In this document: positions 53,672 through 62,476 of the stretch, in pieces
Numbering within the stretch: the stretch's first letter is position 1
Layout of the letters: every line of letters starts with the position of its first letter
Source of the DNA: Prevotella melaninogenica
GTDB lineage: Bacteria; Bacteroidota; Bacteroidia; Bacteroidales; Bacteroidaceae
Length of the DNA stretch: 64,000 bases
Direction: 5' to 3'
Assembly (NCBI RefSeq): GCF_003609775.1
Contig: NZ_AP018049.1
Span: forward strand, 930,001-994,000
Position numbers and translations under genes: made by a program
Notes under the pieces: model-generated
What the model was told of the DNA's origin: nothing
Databases searched by the model: none
Seen by the model: the letters and a program-made list of their open reading frames with translations, nothing else

Positions 53672-56260
53672 TTAATTTCTGAATACTAAGCCCTCACCGA
53701 AGCTGTCGATGATGACAGGCTTGTCACGATTAACAGTACCTGCAAGTAATGACTTACTGAGGTCGTTCAATACGTAACGTTGGATAGCTCGCTTGACAGG
53801 ACGCGCACCGAACTCTGGGTCGTAGCCAACATCTGAAAGATAATTGATGGCTGGGTCGGTCCACTGAAGTGCAATACCCTGTGGCTCTAACATATCCTTA
53901 ACTCTCTCAAGCTGCAGACGAACAACATCGCCAATTTGCTCTTTTGTCAATGGCAAGAACATGATAGTCTCATCGATACGGTTGAGGAACTCAGGACGAA
54001 TAGTCTTCTTCAGCATATCCATTACCGCAACTTTTGCCTTGTCGATTACTTCCTCACGATTAGTATCGTTAAGATGTTCAAACTGTTGCTGGATATATTG
54101 TGAACCAAGATTAGACGTCATGATGATAATCGTATTCTTGAAGTTCACTGTTCGTCCCTTATTATCTGTCAGATGACCATCGTCCAACACCTGCAAAAGA
54201 ATGTTGAATACGTCTGGATGTGCCTTCTCAATCTCATCAAAGAGTACGACAGAGTAAGGCTTGCGACGTACAGCTTCGGTCAACTGACCACCCTCGTCAT
54301 AGCCTACATATCCAGGAGGAGCACCGATGAGTCGAGTTACACTGAACTTCTCTTGATACTCACTCATATCAATTCGGGTCATCATAGACTCGTCATTGAA
54401 GAGATAATCAGCCAATGCCTTTGCCAACTCAGTCTTACCAGTACCCGTTGTACCTAAGAAGATGAAGGAAGCAATAGGCTTCTTTGGGTCTTGCAAGCCA
54501 GCACGTGAGCGACGAACAGCATCTGCCACGGCAGTGATAGCCTCGTCTTGACCGATGACACGCTTGTGCAATTCATCCTCCAAGTGGAGCAGTTTATCCT
54601 TCTCACTCTGTAACATTCGTGTGACAGGAATACCTGTCCAACGGCTCACAACCTCAGCGATATCATCTGCTGTAACCTCCTCGCGCACCATTGCTTGCCC
54701 ATCTTGCGTAGCTTGCAACTGCTGTTGGATGTTCTTGATATCATCTTCTAATTGCTTTAGTCGTGAGTATCTAATCTCGGCAACACGCTCGTAATTACCC
54801 TCACGTTCAGCACGATCAGCCTCGTATTTGAGCTGTTCGATCTCTTGTTTGTCCTGCTGAATCTTGTTTACCAATCCACGTTCTCCTTCCCACTTAGCGC
54901 GGAAGCCATGTTCCTGCTCTTTGAGTTCAGCAATCTCCTTGTCGAGTTGTGCAATCTTTTCTGTGTCGTTCTCGCGCTTGATAGCCTCACGCTCAATCTC
55001 AAGCTGCTTCAATCTACGACTGATTTCATCCAACTCCTCTGGTACAGAGTCACGTTCCATACGCAGTTTTGCAGCAGCCTCATCCATCAAGTCGATAGCC
55101 TTATCTGGCAAGAAACGGTCTGAAATATAACGCTCAGAAAGCTTAACAGCTGCGATACAAGCATCGTCCTGAATACGTACCTTGTGATGGTTCTCATAAC
55201 GTTCCTTCAATCCACGAAGGATAGAGATAGCATCCAACTCGTCTGGTTCATCTACTAATACGGTTTGGAAACGACGTTCAAGCGCCTTATCTTTCTCAAA
55301 ATACTTCTGATATTCATTCAGTGTTGTTGCACCGATAGCTCTCAATTCGCCACGTGCTAAAGCTGGTTTAAGGATGTTTGCAGCATCCATGGCACCTTCG
55401 CCACCACCTGCACCAACAAGTGTGTGAATCTCGTCAATGAAGAGAATGATATTACCATCAGCCTGCATTACTTCCTTAACAACACTCTTAAGACGCTCTT
55501 CGAACTCACCTTTATATTTAGCACCAGCCAACATCGCACCCATATCCAGCGAGTAGAGTTGCTTGTCCTTTAAGTTTTCTGGTACATCACCACGAACGAT
55601 TCTCTCTGCTAAACCCTCAACGATAGCCGTCTTACCAGTACCTGGCTCACCAATGAGAATAGGGTTATTCTTTGTACGACGAGAAAGAATCTGTAATACT
55701 CTACGAATCTCCTCATCACGACCAATCACTGGGTCAAGTTTTCCAGCACGAGCATCTTCTATAAGATTACGTGCATATTTCTGTAATGACTGATAGTTTT
55801 CATCACCGCTTTGCGACTGTACCTTCTGACCTTGTCTAAGATCATTGATTGCAGCTGTCATTTCTTTCTCTGTACATCCCGCATCTTTCAATATACGGCT
55901 TGCAGTTGAGTTCACTGCAAGTAGGGCAAGCAGCATTGGCTCGATACTAACGAATTCATCCCCCATCTTCTGCGAGATATCCAATGTACGCTGCATCACC
56001 TGATTGGTCTCAGAAGAGAGGTAAGGCTCACCACCAGATACTTTTGGTAAGTGGCTCATCTCATTCTGGATAGCACTCTCCACAGCTTGTGCATTGACAC
56101 CAATCTTCTGGAAAACGTAATTTGTTACGTCCTTTCCTTTATCCAATACACCAGCTAATATGTGTATTGGCTCAATGGTCTGCTGTCCATTTCGCTGTGC
56201 TATGTTTATCGCACTTTGAACAGCTTCTTGTGCTTTAATTGTAAATTTCTCAAATGTCAT
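53672..56260 (-). CDS. clpB: ATP-dependent disaggregase ClpB
   Basis: 862 residues from the ATG at 56260 (MTFEKFTIKAQEAV); the frame opens two codons earlier with TTG, but a GGAAGGAG ribosome site fits the ATG. Double Clp N domain, residues 1-150. AAA module 1: GEPGTGKTAIVEGLA near 205, IILFIDEIHTLVGAGG near 275. A coiled-coil middle domain (about 410-530) follows. AAA module 2: LGTTGTGKTELAKALA near 605 and VVLFDEIEKAHPDVF near 675. It pulls proteins out of aggregates together with DnaK. A stress motif lies 130 bp upstream. Confidence 0.98.
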   Translation of the reverse strand: MTFEKFTIKAQEAVQSAINIAQRNGQQTIEPIHILAGVLDKGKDVTNYVFQKIGVNAQAVESAIQNEMSHLPKVSGGEPYLSSETNQVMQRTLDISQKMGDEFVSIEPMLLALLAVNSTASRILKDAGCTEKEMTAAINDLRQGQKVQSQSGDENYQSLQKYARNLIEDARAGKLDPVIGRDEEIRRVLQILSRRTKNNPILIGEPGTGKTAIVEGLAERIVRGDVPENLKDKQLYSLDMGAMLAGAKYKGEFEERLKSVVKEVMQADGNIILFIDEIHTLVGAGGGEGAMDAANILKPALARGELRAIGATTLNEYQKYFEKDKALERRFQTVLVDEPDELDAISILRGLKERYENHHKVRIQDDACIAAVKLSERYISDRFLPDKAIDLMDEAAAKLRMERDSVPEELDEISRRLKQLEIEREAIKRENDTEKIAQLDKEIAELKEQEHGFRAKWEGERGLVNKIQQDKQEIEQLKYEADRAEREGNYERVAEIRYSRLKQLEDDIKNIQQQLQATQDGQAMVREEVTADDIAEVVSRWTGIPVTRMLQSEKDKLLHLEDELHKRVIGQDEAITAVADAVRRSRAGLQDPKKPIASFIFLGTTGTGKTELAKALADYLFNDESMMTRIDMSEYQEKFSVTRLIGAPPGYVGYDEGGQLTEAVRRKPYSVVLFDEIEKAHPDVFNILLQVLDDGHLTDNKGRTVNFKNTIIIMTSNLGSQYIQQQFEHLNDTNREEVIDKAKVAVMDMLKKTIRPEFLNRIDETIMFLPLTKEQIGDVVRLQLERVKDMLEPQGIALQWTDPAINYLSDVGYDPEFGARPVKRAIQRYVLNDLSKSLLAGTVNRDKPVIIDSFGEGLVFRN

Positions 56261-56605
56261 ATTCAAATCTCCTTCCTATAGCTCCTTTACCCTTATAATA
56301 GGCTTCGGAACTTGTTCTTATTTTTTGTTTCTATTGCCTATATCTCAAACCTTGTGCCTATATGTGTTTTATGTCAATTTGTCGCTTATTTCGGACAAAT
56401 TGTCAGCTGCATGCTTCTTAAAAAGGGAGGTGGGGAGGTGGGGAACGTGTTTTTCAATGTTCAGTTCTCTTGGTGTTTACAGTTTATAAATGCGCAGATA
56501 TAAATAAGTATGCCCCAAAGAATATAGAAAAACCTTTCGTAAGGCATATCTGTTTGTTGCTTCCAAAGATAAAGCAAGGATATAATTATAACTAAAAGAC
56601 TGAAT
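56261..56605. other. clpB upstream region
   Basis: 345 bp holding the clpB leader and the stress inverted repeat at 56392. No TAnnTTTG box was found for clpB; nothing else is assignable. Confidence 0.6.
56392..56406. promoter_or_regulatory. Inverted repeat shared with groESL and degP (stress motif, site 3)
   Basis: CGGACAAATTGTCAG has the GACA-N3-TGTC core, 132 bp before the clpB start. A related half-site pair, TGTCAATTTGTC, lies at 56372-56383. Confidence 0.6.
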
Positions 56606-56920
56606 CTATTGTTTGTTCATTTTTACATAAGCTTCACTGTTGCTGGGGTTACTTCTTTGATAATAAACGGTGATAGTGTCACCAATCTGCAGACTTTTAT
56701 ATTCTCCATATTGTTTACTCTTACCTTCATAGGTCTTCTCATCTACGTTATATGAATAGGAGTAGTAAGGAGTTGCGCGAATTTTATAAAGCTTGTTGAC
56801 TACACCTTTAGTGTAAGCTGGGTCTTCAGTTATCTTGCTACTCGTCCATAAATGGTATAATGAGATTCCTAACAGTGCGATAACAATATAGGCTATTGAT
56901 AGTTGATACTTTCTTTTCAT
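56606..56920 (-). CDS. Small membrane-anchored protein (DUF3592-like)
   Basis: 104 residues. One membrane helix (LSIAYIVIALLGISLYHLW, residues 7-25), then a beta-rich domain: KGVVNKLYKIRATPYYSYSY, YEGKSKQYGEYKSLQIGDTI and VYYQRSNPSNSEAY. The pattern of a helix plus a small beta sandwich with K-x-x-Q-x-G-D-x-I-x-V-Y-Y resembles DUF3592 proteins. Its start overlaps the previous stop by 4 bp, so it is coupled to the radical-SAM gene. Confidence 0.65.
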   Translation of the reverse strand: MKRKYQLSIAYIVIALLGISLYHLWTSSKITEDPAYTKGVVNKLYKIRATPYYSYSYNVDEKTYEGKSKQYGEYKSLQIGDTITVYYQRSNPSNSEAYVKMNKQ

Positions 56921-57828
56921 TTGTCAGATTGAGCTTTATTATTCAACTTCTCCTTCATATAGTTATGAAGACGATGTGTAAACTCATAGTTTTTTAGTCC
57001 CCATTTTGGTGCTATGAGGAGGTCGGGAGGACTCTGGCTGACAAAGCGTTCGAGTACAAGGTCGGGGCGGAGAAGGCTAATGTAGTCTGCAATGAGCTTG
57101 ATATACTCTTCAACCGTATAAAGATGAAATGGCTTTTCTGCGTACATCTTTGCAAGACGAGTTCCACGAATAATCTGTAACTGATGAATCTTCAGTGTTG
57201 TTAAAGGGAGAGATGAAATGATAGGTGCTTGTCTTAAACTCTCTTTTGCATCTTCGCCAGGTAGTCCGAGTATGATATGTGCACCGACACGAATACCACG
57301 TCGGGCAGTCTCTTCAATAGCTTTACGTGCACAAGCAAAGTCATGCCCACGATTAACCAGTCGTAATGTCTCATCATTGCAGGTCTCTACACCATACTCA
57401 ACGATGAGGAATGTTCGGTGATTCAGTTCTTCAAAGTAGTCTAAGAGGTCGTCATTAATACAATCGGGACGTGTACCGATAACGAGTCCAACCACATCCT
57501 CCACAGCAAGTGCTTCCTCATAGAGCTTTTTAATATGGTCATTAGTGCCGTAAGTGTTGGTGTATGCTTGGAAATAAGCAAGATATTTCATTTCAGGATA
57601 CTTACCCGAGAAGAATCTTTTGCCATCCTCAAGCTGTTGGGTTACACTCTTTCCATTATCGCAATAGGCTGGGTTGAACGTCTGGTTGTTACAGTAGAAA
57701 CAACCGCCACGCCCAATCCTTCCGTCTCGGTTAGGACAGGTAAAGCCAGCGTTAACCGATATCTTCTGTACTTTATAAGGGAACTGAGAGCGCAACCAGT
57801 TCCCGAAATCGCAATAATATTGTTCCAT
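56917..57828 (-). CDS. Radical SAM protein of the YhcC/TIGR01212 type
   Basis: 303 residues. It starts with the family signature region (GNWLRSQFPYKVQKISVNAGFTCPNRDG) and the cluster motif CPNRDGRIGRGGCFYCNN, where the three Cys ligate the 4Fe-4S. YGVETCNDETLRLVNRGH and GAHIILGLPGE complete the barrel, and LTTLKIHQLQIIRGTRL is near residue 205. Family members are widespread; YhcC of E. coli has no settled reaction that I can cite. Divergent from the DPP IV gene across 55 bp. Confidence 0.93.
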   Translation of the reverse strand: MEQYYCDFGNWLRSQFPYKVQKISVNAGFTCPNRDGRIGRGGCFYCNNQTFNPAYCDNGKSVTQQLEDGKRFFSGKYPEMKYLAYFQAYTNTYGTNDHIKKLYEEALAVEDVVGLVIGTRPDCINDDLLDYFEELNHRTFLIVEYGVETCNDETLRLVNRGHDFACARKAIEETARRGIRVGAHIILGLPGEDAKESLRQAPIISSLPLTTLKIHQLQIIRGTRLAKMYAEKPFHLYTVEEYIKLIADYISLLRPDLVLERFVSQSPPDLLIAPKWGLKNYEFTHRLHNYMKEKLNNKAQSDK

Positions 57829-57831
57829 TCT

Positions 57832-57863
57832 TTTGCAAATATACGGAATATTTTATATTTTTG
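57832..57863 (+). promoter_or_regulatory. DPP IV gene promoter
   Basis: TTTG (57832-57835), 20-bp spacer, TATTTTTG (57856-57863), 20 bp before the start, so a short leader. Confidence 0.75.
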
Positions 57864-57883
57864 TGCTGTTAAAACTTGAATTT

Positions 57884-60073
57884 ATGAAACGTATATTACT
57901 TCTGTGTGCAACAGTGCTAACCGCACTTCAGTTGATGGCTGGAGAACCTATCTCTTTGAAAGACATTACCAATGGCACTTTTGCAACTAAGCGTATCTCG
58001 GGTGTTAATCCTCTAAAAGGAACTTCGGAGTATGCACAAATCTCGTCTGATGGTCGTCAGGTGGTTAAGTATTCTTTTCAAACTGGTAACTCTACAGGGG
58101 TTATCTTTGACCTTGCTGATGCAAAAGGCGAGCAATTAAGTTCCTTTGATGATTATCAGATTTCTGCTGATGGTAGCCGACTACTGTTACAGACAAATAC
58201 TAATCGTATTTACCGTCGTTCGTTCACAGCAAACTTTTATCTCTATGATGTAAAGACAAAACAGTTGAAGAAACTGTCAAAAGATGGCTCTGAGCAGATT
58301 CCTACCTTCTCTCCAGATGGTCGTCAGATTGCTTATGTTTATCAGAATAACATCTATATTACAGATGGAGAGAATGTAAAGCAGGTTACTACGGACGGCG
58401 AGTTTAATAAGATTATCAATGGTTTACCTGACTGGGTAAACGAAGAGGAGTTCGGCTTTAATAATGCGCTTGCTTGGAGTGCAGATAGTAAGACGCTAAG
58501 TTGGATTAGATATGACGAAAGTGAGGTAAAGAGTTTTACCTTACAGTTCTATAAAGGTGCTTATCCTACATTTGATATGTTTGATACCTATCCTGGTGAT
58601 TACAGCTACAAATATCCAAAGGCTGGTGAAGCAAACTCAAAGGTGAGTGCATGGTCTTACAATTTGAGCGATGGTGCTGTACGTAAGTATGATTTACCAT
58701 TAGCGGCAGATGGATATATTCCACGCATTAAGTCTACCTTTGATGCAAATCGTATTATCCTTTATACAATGAATCGTCATCAGGACGAGTTGAACCTCTA
58801 TGCAGCTAACCCTCTTACAGGTGCTTGTAAGTTGCTGATTAAGGAGAGTGTGCCTAAGTATGTAAAGGAAGAAGCTATGGAAGGTATCAGCATCATGAAG
58901 GATTATATTCTTGTTCCTTCTGATCGTGATGGCTATATGCATCTTTACTTGTATAATAAGGATGGAAAGCTTTTACGTCAGATTGACAAGGGTAATTATG
59001 ACGTAACAGAAATCTATGGTTATGATGAGAAGACAGGAAATACCTACTTCCAAGCAGCAGCACGTAAGCCAATGCAGCGTGAGATATATGTTGCAGATAA
59101 GTCGGGTAAGTTGACTTGTCTTTCTACTCGTGCGGGATGGAATGTTGCTTCGTTCTCTGGTGATTATAAGTATTTCCTCAATACATGGAGTGATAGCAAC
59201 CACCCATACGTATTTGCTATCTATGATAACAAAGGTAAGGAGGTGCGTGAGGTGCTTAATAATAATGAACTGCAGGAAAAGTTGGCAAAGTATGGCAACA
59301 CTGGTGTTGAGTTCTTTACATTTACAACCTCTGAGGGTGTGAAACTTAATGGCTGGATGGTGAAACCTGCTAACTTCGATGCAACGAAGAAGTATCCTGT
59401 TATTATGCACCAATATAGTGGTCCGGGTAGTCAGCAGGTCGTTGACAACTGGAGCGTTGGCTCTATGGGTAGTGGTGCGATGTATGATTACTACTTGACA
59501 CAGAAAGGCTATATCGTCGTTACTGTTGATGGTCGTGGTACTGGTGCACGTGGTGCAGAGTTTGAGAAGTGTACTTATTTGAAGCTTGGCGATTTGGAAT
59601 CAAAGGACCAGACCGAAGCTGCATTGTGGTTGGGCAAGCAAAGTTATGTTGATGCTTCACGTATTGGTATATGGGGGTGGAGCTTTGGTGGCTTCAATAC
59701 ATTGATGAGTATGAGTGAGGGACGTAATGCCTTTAAGGCTGGTGTGGCAATTGCTCCACCAACAGATTGGCGCTATTACGATACTGTTTATACAGAGCGC
59801 TATATGCGTACGCCACAAGAGAATGCTGCGGGTTATGCTATTAATCCAATTAACCGTGCAGAGAAGCTTCATGGTAAGCTTTTAGTATGTCATGGTTTGG
59901 TAGATGATAATGTTCATCCACAGAATGCTTTTGAATACTCTGAGGCTTTAGTACAAGCAGATAAGGACTTCAAGGAGAACCTCTATACTAATCGTAACCA
60001 TGGTATTTATGGTGGTAACACACGTAATCACCTACTGAGACAGGTTGCTGAATGGTTTATTGAGAATCTGTAA
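57884..60073 (+). CDS. Dipeptidyl-peptidase IV (S9B family)
   Basis: 729 residues from the ATG at 57884; the open frame starts earlier but that part is in the promoter. Signal peptide ILLLCATVLTALQLMAG. An eight-bladed propeller precedes the hydrolase, with DWVNEEEFG (the Glu pair that holds the substrate N-terminus) near residue 190. Catalytic triad Ser600 (GWSFGGF), Asp674 (GLVDDNVHP) and His706 (NHGIYGG). It cuts X-Pro dipeptides from peptide N-termini in the periplasm, feeding peptide uptake such as the POT transporter at 15.4 kb. Confidence 0.96.
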   Translation: MKRILLLCATVLTALQLMAGEPISLKDITNGTFATKRISGVNPLKGTSEYAQISSDGRQVVKYSFQTGNSTGVIFDLADAKGEQLSSFDDYQISADGSRLLLQTNTNRIYRRSFTANFYLYDVKTKQLKKLSKDGSEQIPTFSPDGRQIAYVYQNNIYITDGENVKQVTTDGEFNKIINGLPDWVNEEEFGFNNALAWSADSKTLSWIRYDESEVKSFTLQFYKGAYPTFDMFDTYPGDYSYKYPKAGEANSKVSAWSYNLSDGAVRKYDLPLAADGYIPRIKSTFDANRIILYTMNRHQDELNLYAANPLTGACKLLIKESVPKYVKEEAMEGISIMKDYILVPSDRDGYMHLYLYNKDGKLLRQIDKGNYDVTEIYGYDEKTGNTYFQAAARKPMQREIYVADKSGKLTCLSTRAGWNVASFSGDYKYFLNTWSDSNHPYVFAIYDNKGKEVREVLNNNELQEKLAKYGNTGVEFFTFTTSEGVKLNGWMVKPANFDATKKYPVIMHQYSGPGSQQVVDNWSVGSMGSGAMYDYYLTQKGYIVVTVDGRGTGARGAEFEKCTYLKLGDLESKDQTEAALWLGKQSYVDASRIGIWGWSFGGFNTLMSMSEGRNAFKAGVAIAPPTDWRYYDTVYTERYMRTPQENAAGYAINPINRAEKLHGKLLVCHGLVDDNVHPQNAFEYSEALVQADKDFKENLYTNRNHGIYGGNTRNHLLRQVAEWFIENL

Positions 60074-60204
60074 TAGGCGTTGATAAAAGACCTATGCTGT
60101 TTACGAAGCACTCTCATGTATAAGTGAATCATGCGTGTCTTACTACATATTATTATGATGATAAGGGTCTTTTAACTCATCTTTTACTGATGTGTTAATA
60201 CCCA

Positions 60205-60261
60205 GCACATAGTGTGCGGATGCTTAACACGTCATGTGCGGATGGTAAACACCAATGGTGT
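60205..60261. repeat. Class A palindrome array (A8)
   Basis: Units start at 60205 (GCACATAGTGTGC), 60227 (ACACGTCATGTGC) and 60249 (ACACCAATGGTGT), exactly 22 bp apart; spacers GGATGCTTA and GGATGGTAA are alike. A weak fourth unit may follow to 60280. Confidence 0.9.
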
Positions 60262-60407
60262 TGAATGCTTAGTGCAGTGAAATATGTTGTTAGTATGTAA
60301 CAAATTATTGGTAGAAACGAGTTGTTCTATCAAAGATTTGTAAATTAAAGGTGATGTCGTATGAGCGAGTATATTATACAAAGTTCTATCAGATAGTACT
60401 AATAAAG

Positions 60408-60454
60408 AAAAAACTCGGACACTGAATTGATATAATCAGTGTCCGAGTTTTTTA
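60408..60454. terminator. Bidirectional intrinsic terminator
   Basis: AAAAAACTCGGACACTGA (60408-60425) pairs perfectly with TCAGTGTCCGAGTTTTTT (60436-60453); serves queG and possibly DPP IV. Confidence 0.9.
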
Positions 60455-60494
60455 TGTATAATTCATTTTATCGCTCCATAAATAGTAAGTATCC

Positions 60495-61487
60495 TTATTT
60501 TACCTTTACGGTAATATTACGTTTTAATCCTTCAAATTTAACTCGCTTAACTGCTGAGCCTTTAAACAAACGTTGATATTCTTCTATAGTTAGGTTATGC
60601 CATTTCTCTTTGCTCATACAGAGAAGCTCTGGTTTAGGTTGGAGGGCTGGTTCTGTATTAGGTGTAGCAAAGCGATTCCAAGGGCAAGCTGTCTGACATC
60701 GATCACAACCATAGATGGTATCACCCATGTGGTTTTTTGCTTCATCAGATAACTCTCCTCGATTTTCTATCAACTGATATGATAGACAGCGTTCGGCATG
60801 GAAATCTTCATTAGGGATGATAGCTCGGGTTGGGCAGGCATCAATACATCGATGGCAGTTTCCACAGCGGTTAGACATAGGTTCATCATACACATCAACA
60901 TCAAAGGGTAAGAAAATCTCACCCAGGAAGAACATTGAACCTGCATGTGGAATTATGAGTTGGTGATTACGTCCCACCCATCCAAGTCCAGCCTTTTGTG
61001 CCCAGTAGCGTTCAAGAACTGGGGCTGTGTCGCAGAAGCAACGTATTGAAGGTTCTTCCCCTTCTTTTTGTTGAGGGAGTTGCCATCGTTCTGTTATTTG
61101 CATAGCTAACTCTCTCATCTTTTGCTTCATCAGGTCATGATAATCCTGACCGAGTGCATAGGCTGCTATCTGGTACTCACCTTCAGGCATTTGTTGAGCT
61201 GGGGCATAGTTTAGAGCGAGCGATACGATACTACGAACACCAGGAACAAGGAGGCGTGGATCAAGGCGTTTCTCCAAGTAGTTTGTCATATATGCCATTG
61301 ACGCCTCTTCTCCGTTTTCTAACCATCTACGATATTTCTGTGCTATTTCTTCGTCTACAGGTGCAGCTTTTGCTATTCCACAAGCAAAGAATCCCATAGA
61401 GCGAGCCAAGGACTTAATAGTGGATGACTGAACAACTGTGGAATTCTCTTTATGCATAATGGGATTGAAAGTGTCTATTGATGACAT
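60495..61487 (-). CDS. queG: Epoxyqueuosine reductase
   Basis: 330 residues. The cobalamin-binding N-terminal part includes GWVGRNHQLIIPHAGSMFFLGEI, typical of QueG. Two 4Fe-4S sites follow: CGNCHRCIDACPTRAI near residue 212 and CDRCQTACPWNRF near 260. The C-terminal HEAT-like repeat of longer homologues is absent. The enzyme reduces epoxyqueuosine to queuosine at the wobble base of tRNAs with GUN anticodons. It is a single gene; no other queuosine genes are in view. Confidence 0.96.
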   Translation of the reverse strand: MSSIDTFNPIMHKENSTVVQSSTIKSLARSMGFFACGIAKAAPVDEEIAQKYRRWLENGEEASMAYMTNYLEKRLDPRLLVPGVRSIVSLALNYAPAQQMPEGEYQIAAYALGQDYHDLMKQKMRELAMQITERWQLPQQKEGEEPSIRCFCDTAPVLERYWAQKAGLGWVGRNHQLIIPHAGSMFFLGEIFLPFDVDVYDEPMSNRCGNCHRCIDACPTRAIIPNEDFHAERCLSYQLIENRGELSDEAKNHMGDTIYGCDRCQTACPWNRFATPNTEPALQPKPELLCMSKEKWHNLTIEEYQRLFKGSAVKRVKFEGLKRNITVKVK

Positions 61488-61633
61488 AAGATGAGATTAA
61501 GAGCCTTTTCATGCATCTTACGTTGTAAGTACAAAAGGCTTGGAAAGATAGTATTCAATAGTAAAATACCATATTACACCAGAAGGTGGTTACCCTTTTA
61601 TTTCAAATATTATTGAGATATGATAGTTAATTC

Positions 61634-62266
61634 TTAAAAAGTTTCAGCTGGGTCATCAGGGAATACTTTGAACTCATAGCCTTGATCTTTAAGCCATTGC
61701 AATGACTCTGGAAGCGCTGTGCGAAGCTTGTCAATACTTTTTAGAGAATCATGGAAGGTAATGATCGAACCATTACGCGTATATCGCTTAATATTGTTTA
61801 CAACGTCTGCAGCTGTTAACCATTTAGAATAATCACGTGTTACAAGGTCCCACATTACAACGCGATAGTTCTGTTTTACCCACCAATATACTGTATGACG
61901 TAACCATCCGTGAGGAGGACGAAAGTAAGGGGTTTTGAGTAGGGCATCAGCCTTAGTTACATCTACGGCATAGGTTAAAGTCCAGTGTCTGAAAGAACCA
62001 AGGTGATGATAGGTATGATTACCTACCTTATGTCCACGCCGTATCACTTCCTCATAGATTTCAGGATGTTTCCTTACATTATCAGCAACCATGAAGAACA
62101 TGGCTTTTGCGTTGAATTGGTCAAGTATGTCGAGAATAAGAGGCGTAGCCTCAGGTATTGGTCCATCATCAAAGGTGAGATAGACGGAATGGTCGTTCTT
62201 ATCCATACGCCAAAGAGCGTGTGGATAAAAGATACGTAGCCAGCGTGCAGGTTGTTCTATTAGCAT
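61634..62266 (-). CDS. Polysaccharide deacetylase family protein
   Basis: 210 residues from the ATG at 62266; the upstream frame opens only with TTG. NodB domain: VYLTFDDGPIPEATP (motif 1, the D-D pair) near residues 28-42, GNHTYHH (motif 2, H-x3-H) near 82, FRPPHGW (motif 3) near 115 and SIITFHDS near 168 (motif 5). It would remove N-acetyl groups from a sugar polymer such as peptidoglycan or another glycan. No signal peptide is evident. A 147-bp gap to queG has no terminator. Confidence 0.92.
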   Translation of the reverse strand: MLIEQPARWLRIFYPHALWRMDKNDHSVYLTFDDGPIPEATPLILDILDQFNAKAMFFMVADNVRKHPEIYEEVIRRGHKVGNHTYHHLGSFRHWTLTYAVDVTKADALLKTPYFRPPHGWLRHTVYWWVKQNYRVVMWDLVTRDYSKWLTAADVVNNIKRYTRNGSIITFHDSLKSIDKLRTALPESLQWLKDQGYEFKVFPDDPAETF

Positions 62267-62395
62267 ATTATTCGATACATCCCCTAAAGCTCTTCTCAAA
62301 GATAGAGAAAGGAGCAGTTTATCCTTTATTCTTACCCAATTCTATCCAACTACTGTGTCTATTAGCCAAAGATTATAGAGGGATAGGATAAAGTA

Positions 62396-62446
62396 AAAAG
62401 CCAGAGTTTGGCTGTCTTTTAGGACAACCAGATTCTGGCTTTTAGT
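62396..62446 (-). terminator. Terminator of the DUF2723 gene
   Basis: AAAAGCCAGA (62396-62405) pairs with TCTGGCTTTT (62434-62443), with a second stem GTC/GAC inside; T run on the minus strand. Confidence 0.8.
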
Positions 62447-62476
62447 TTTAAATATCTGTATAGGATTTCAATAATC

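Larger units (their letters stand above)
60074..60494. other. Convergent intergenic region
   Basis: 420 bp between DPP IV and queG, with array A8 and a bidirectional terminator; no gene seen. Confidence 0.7.
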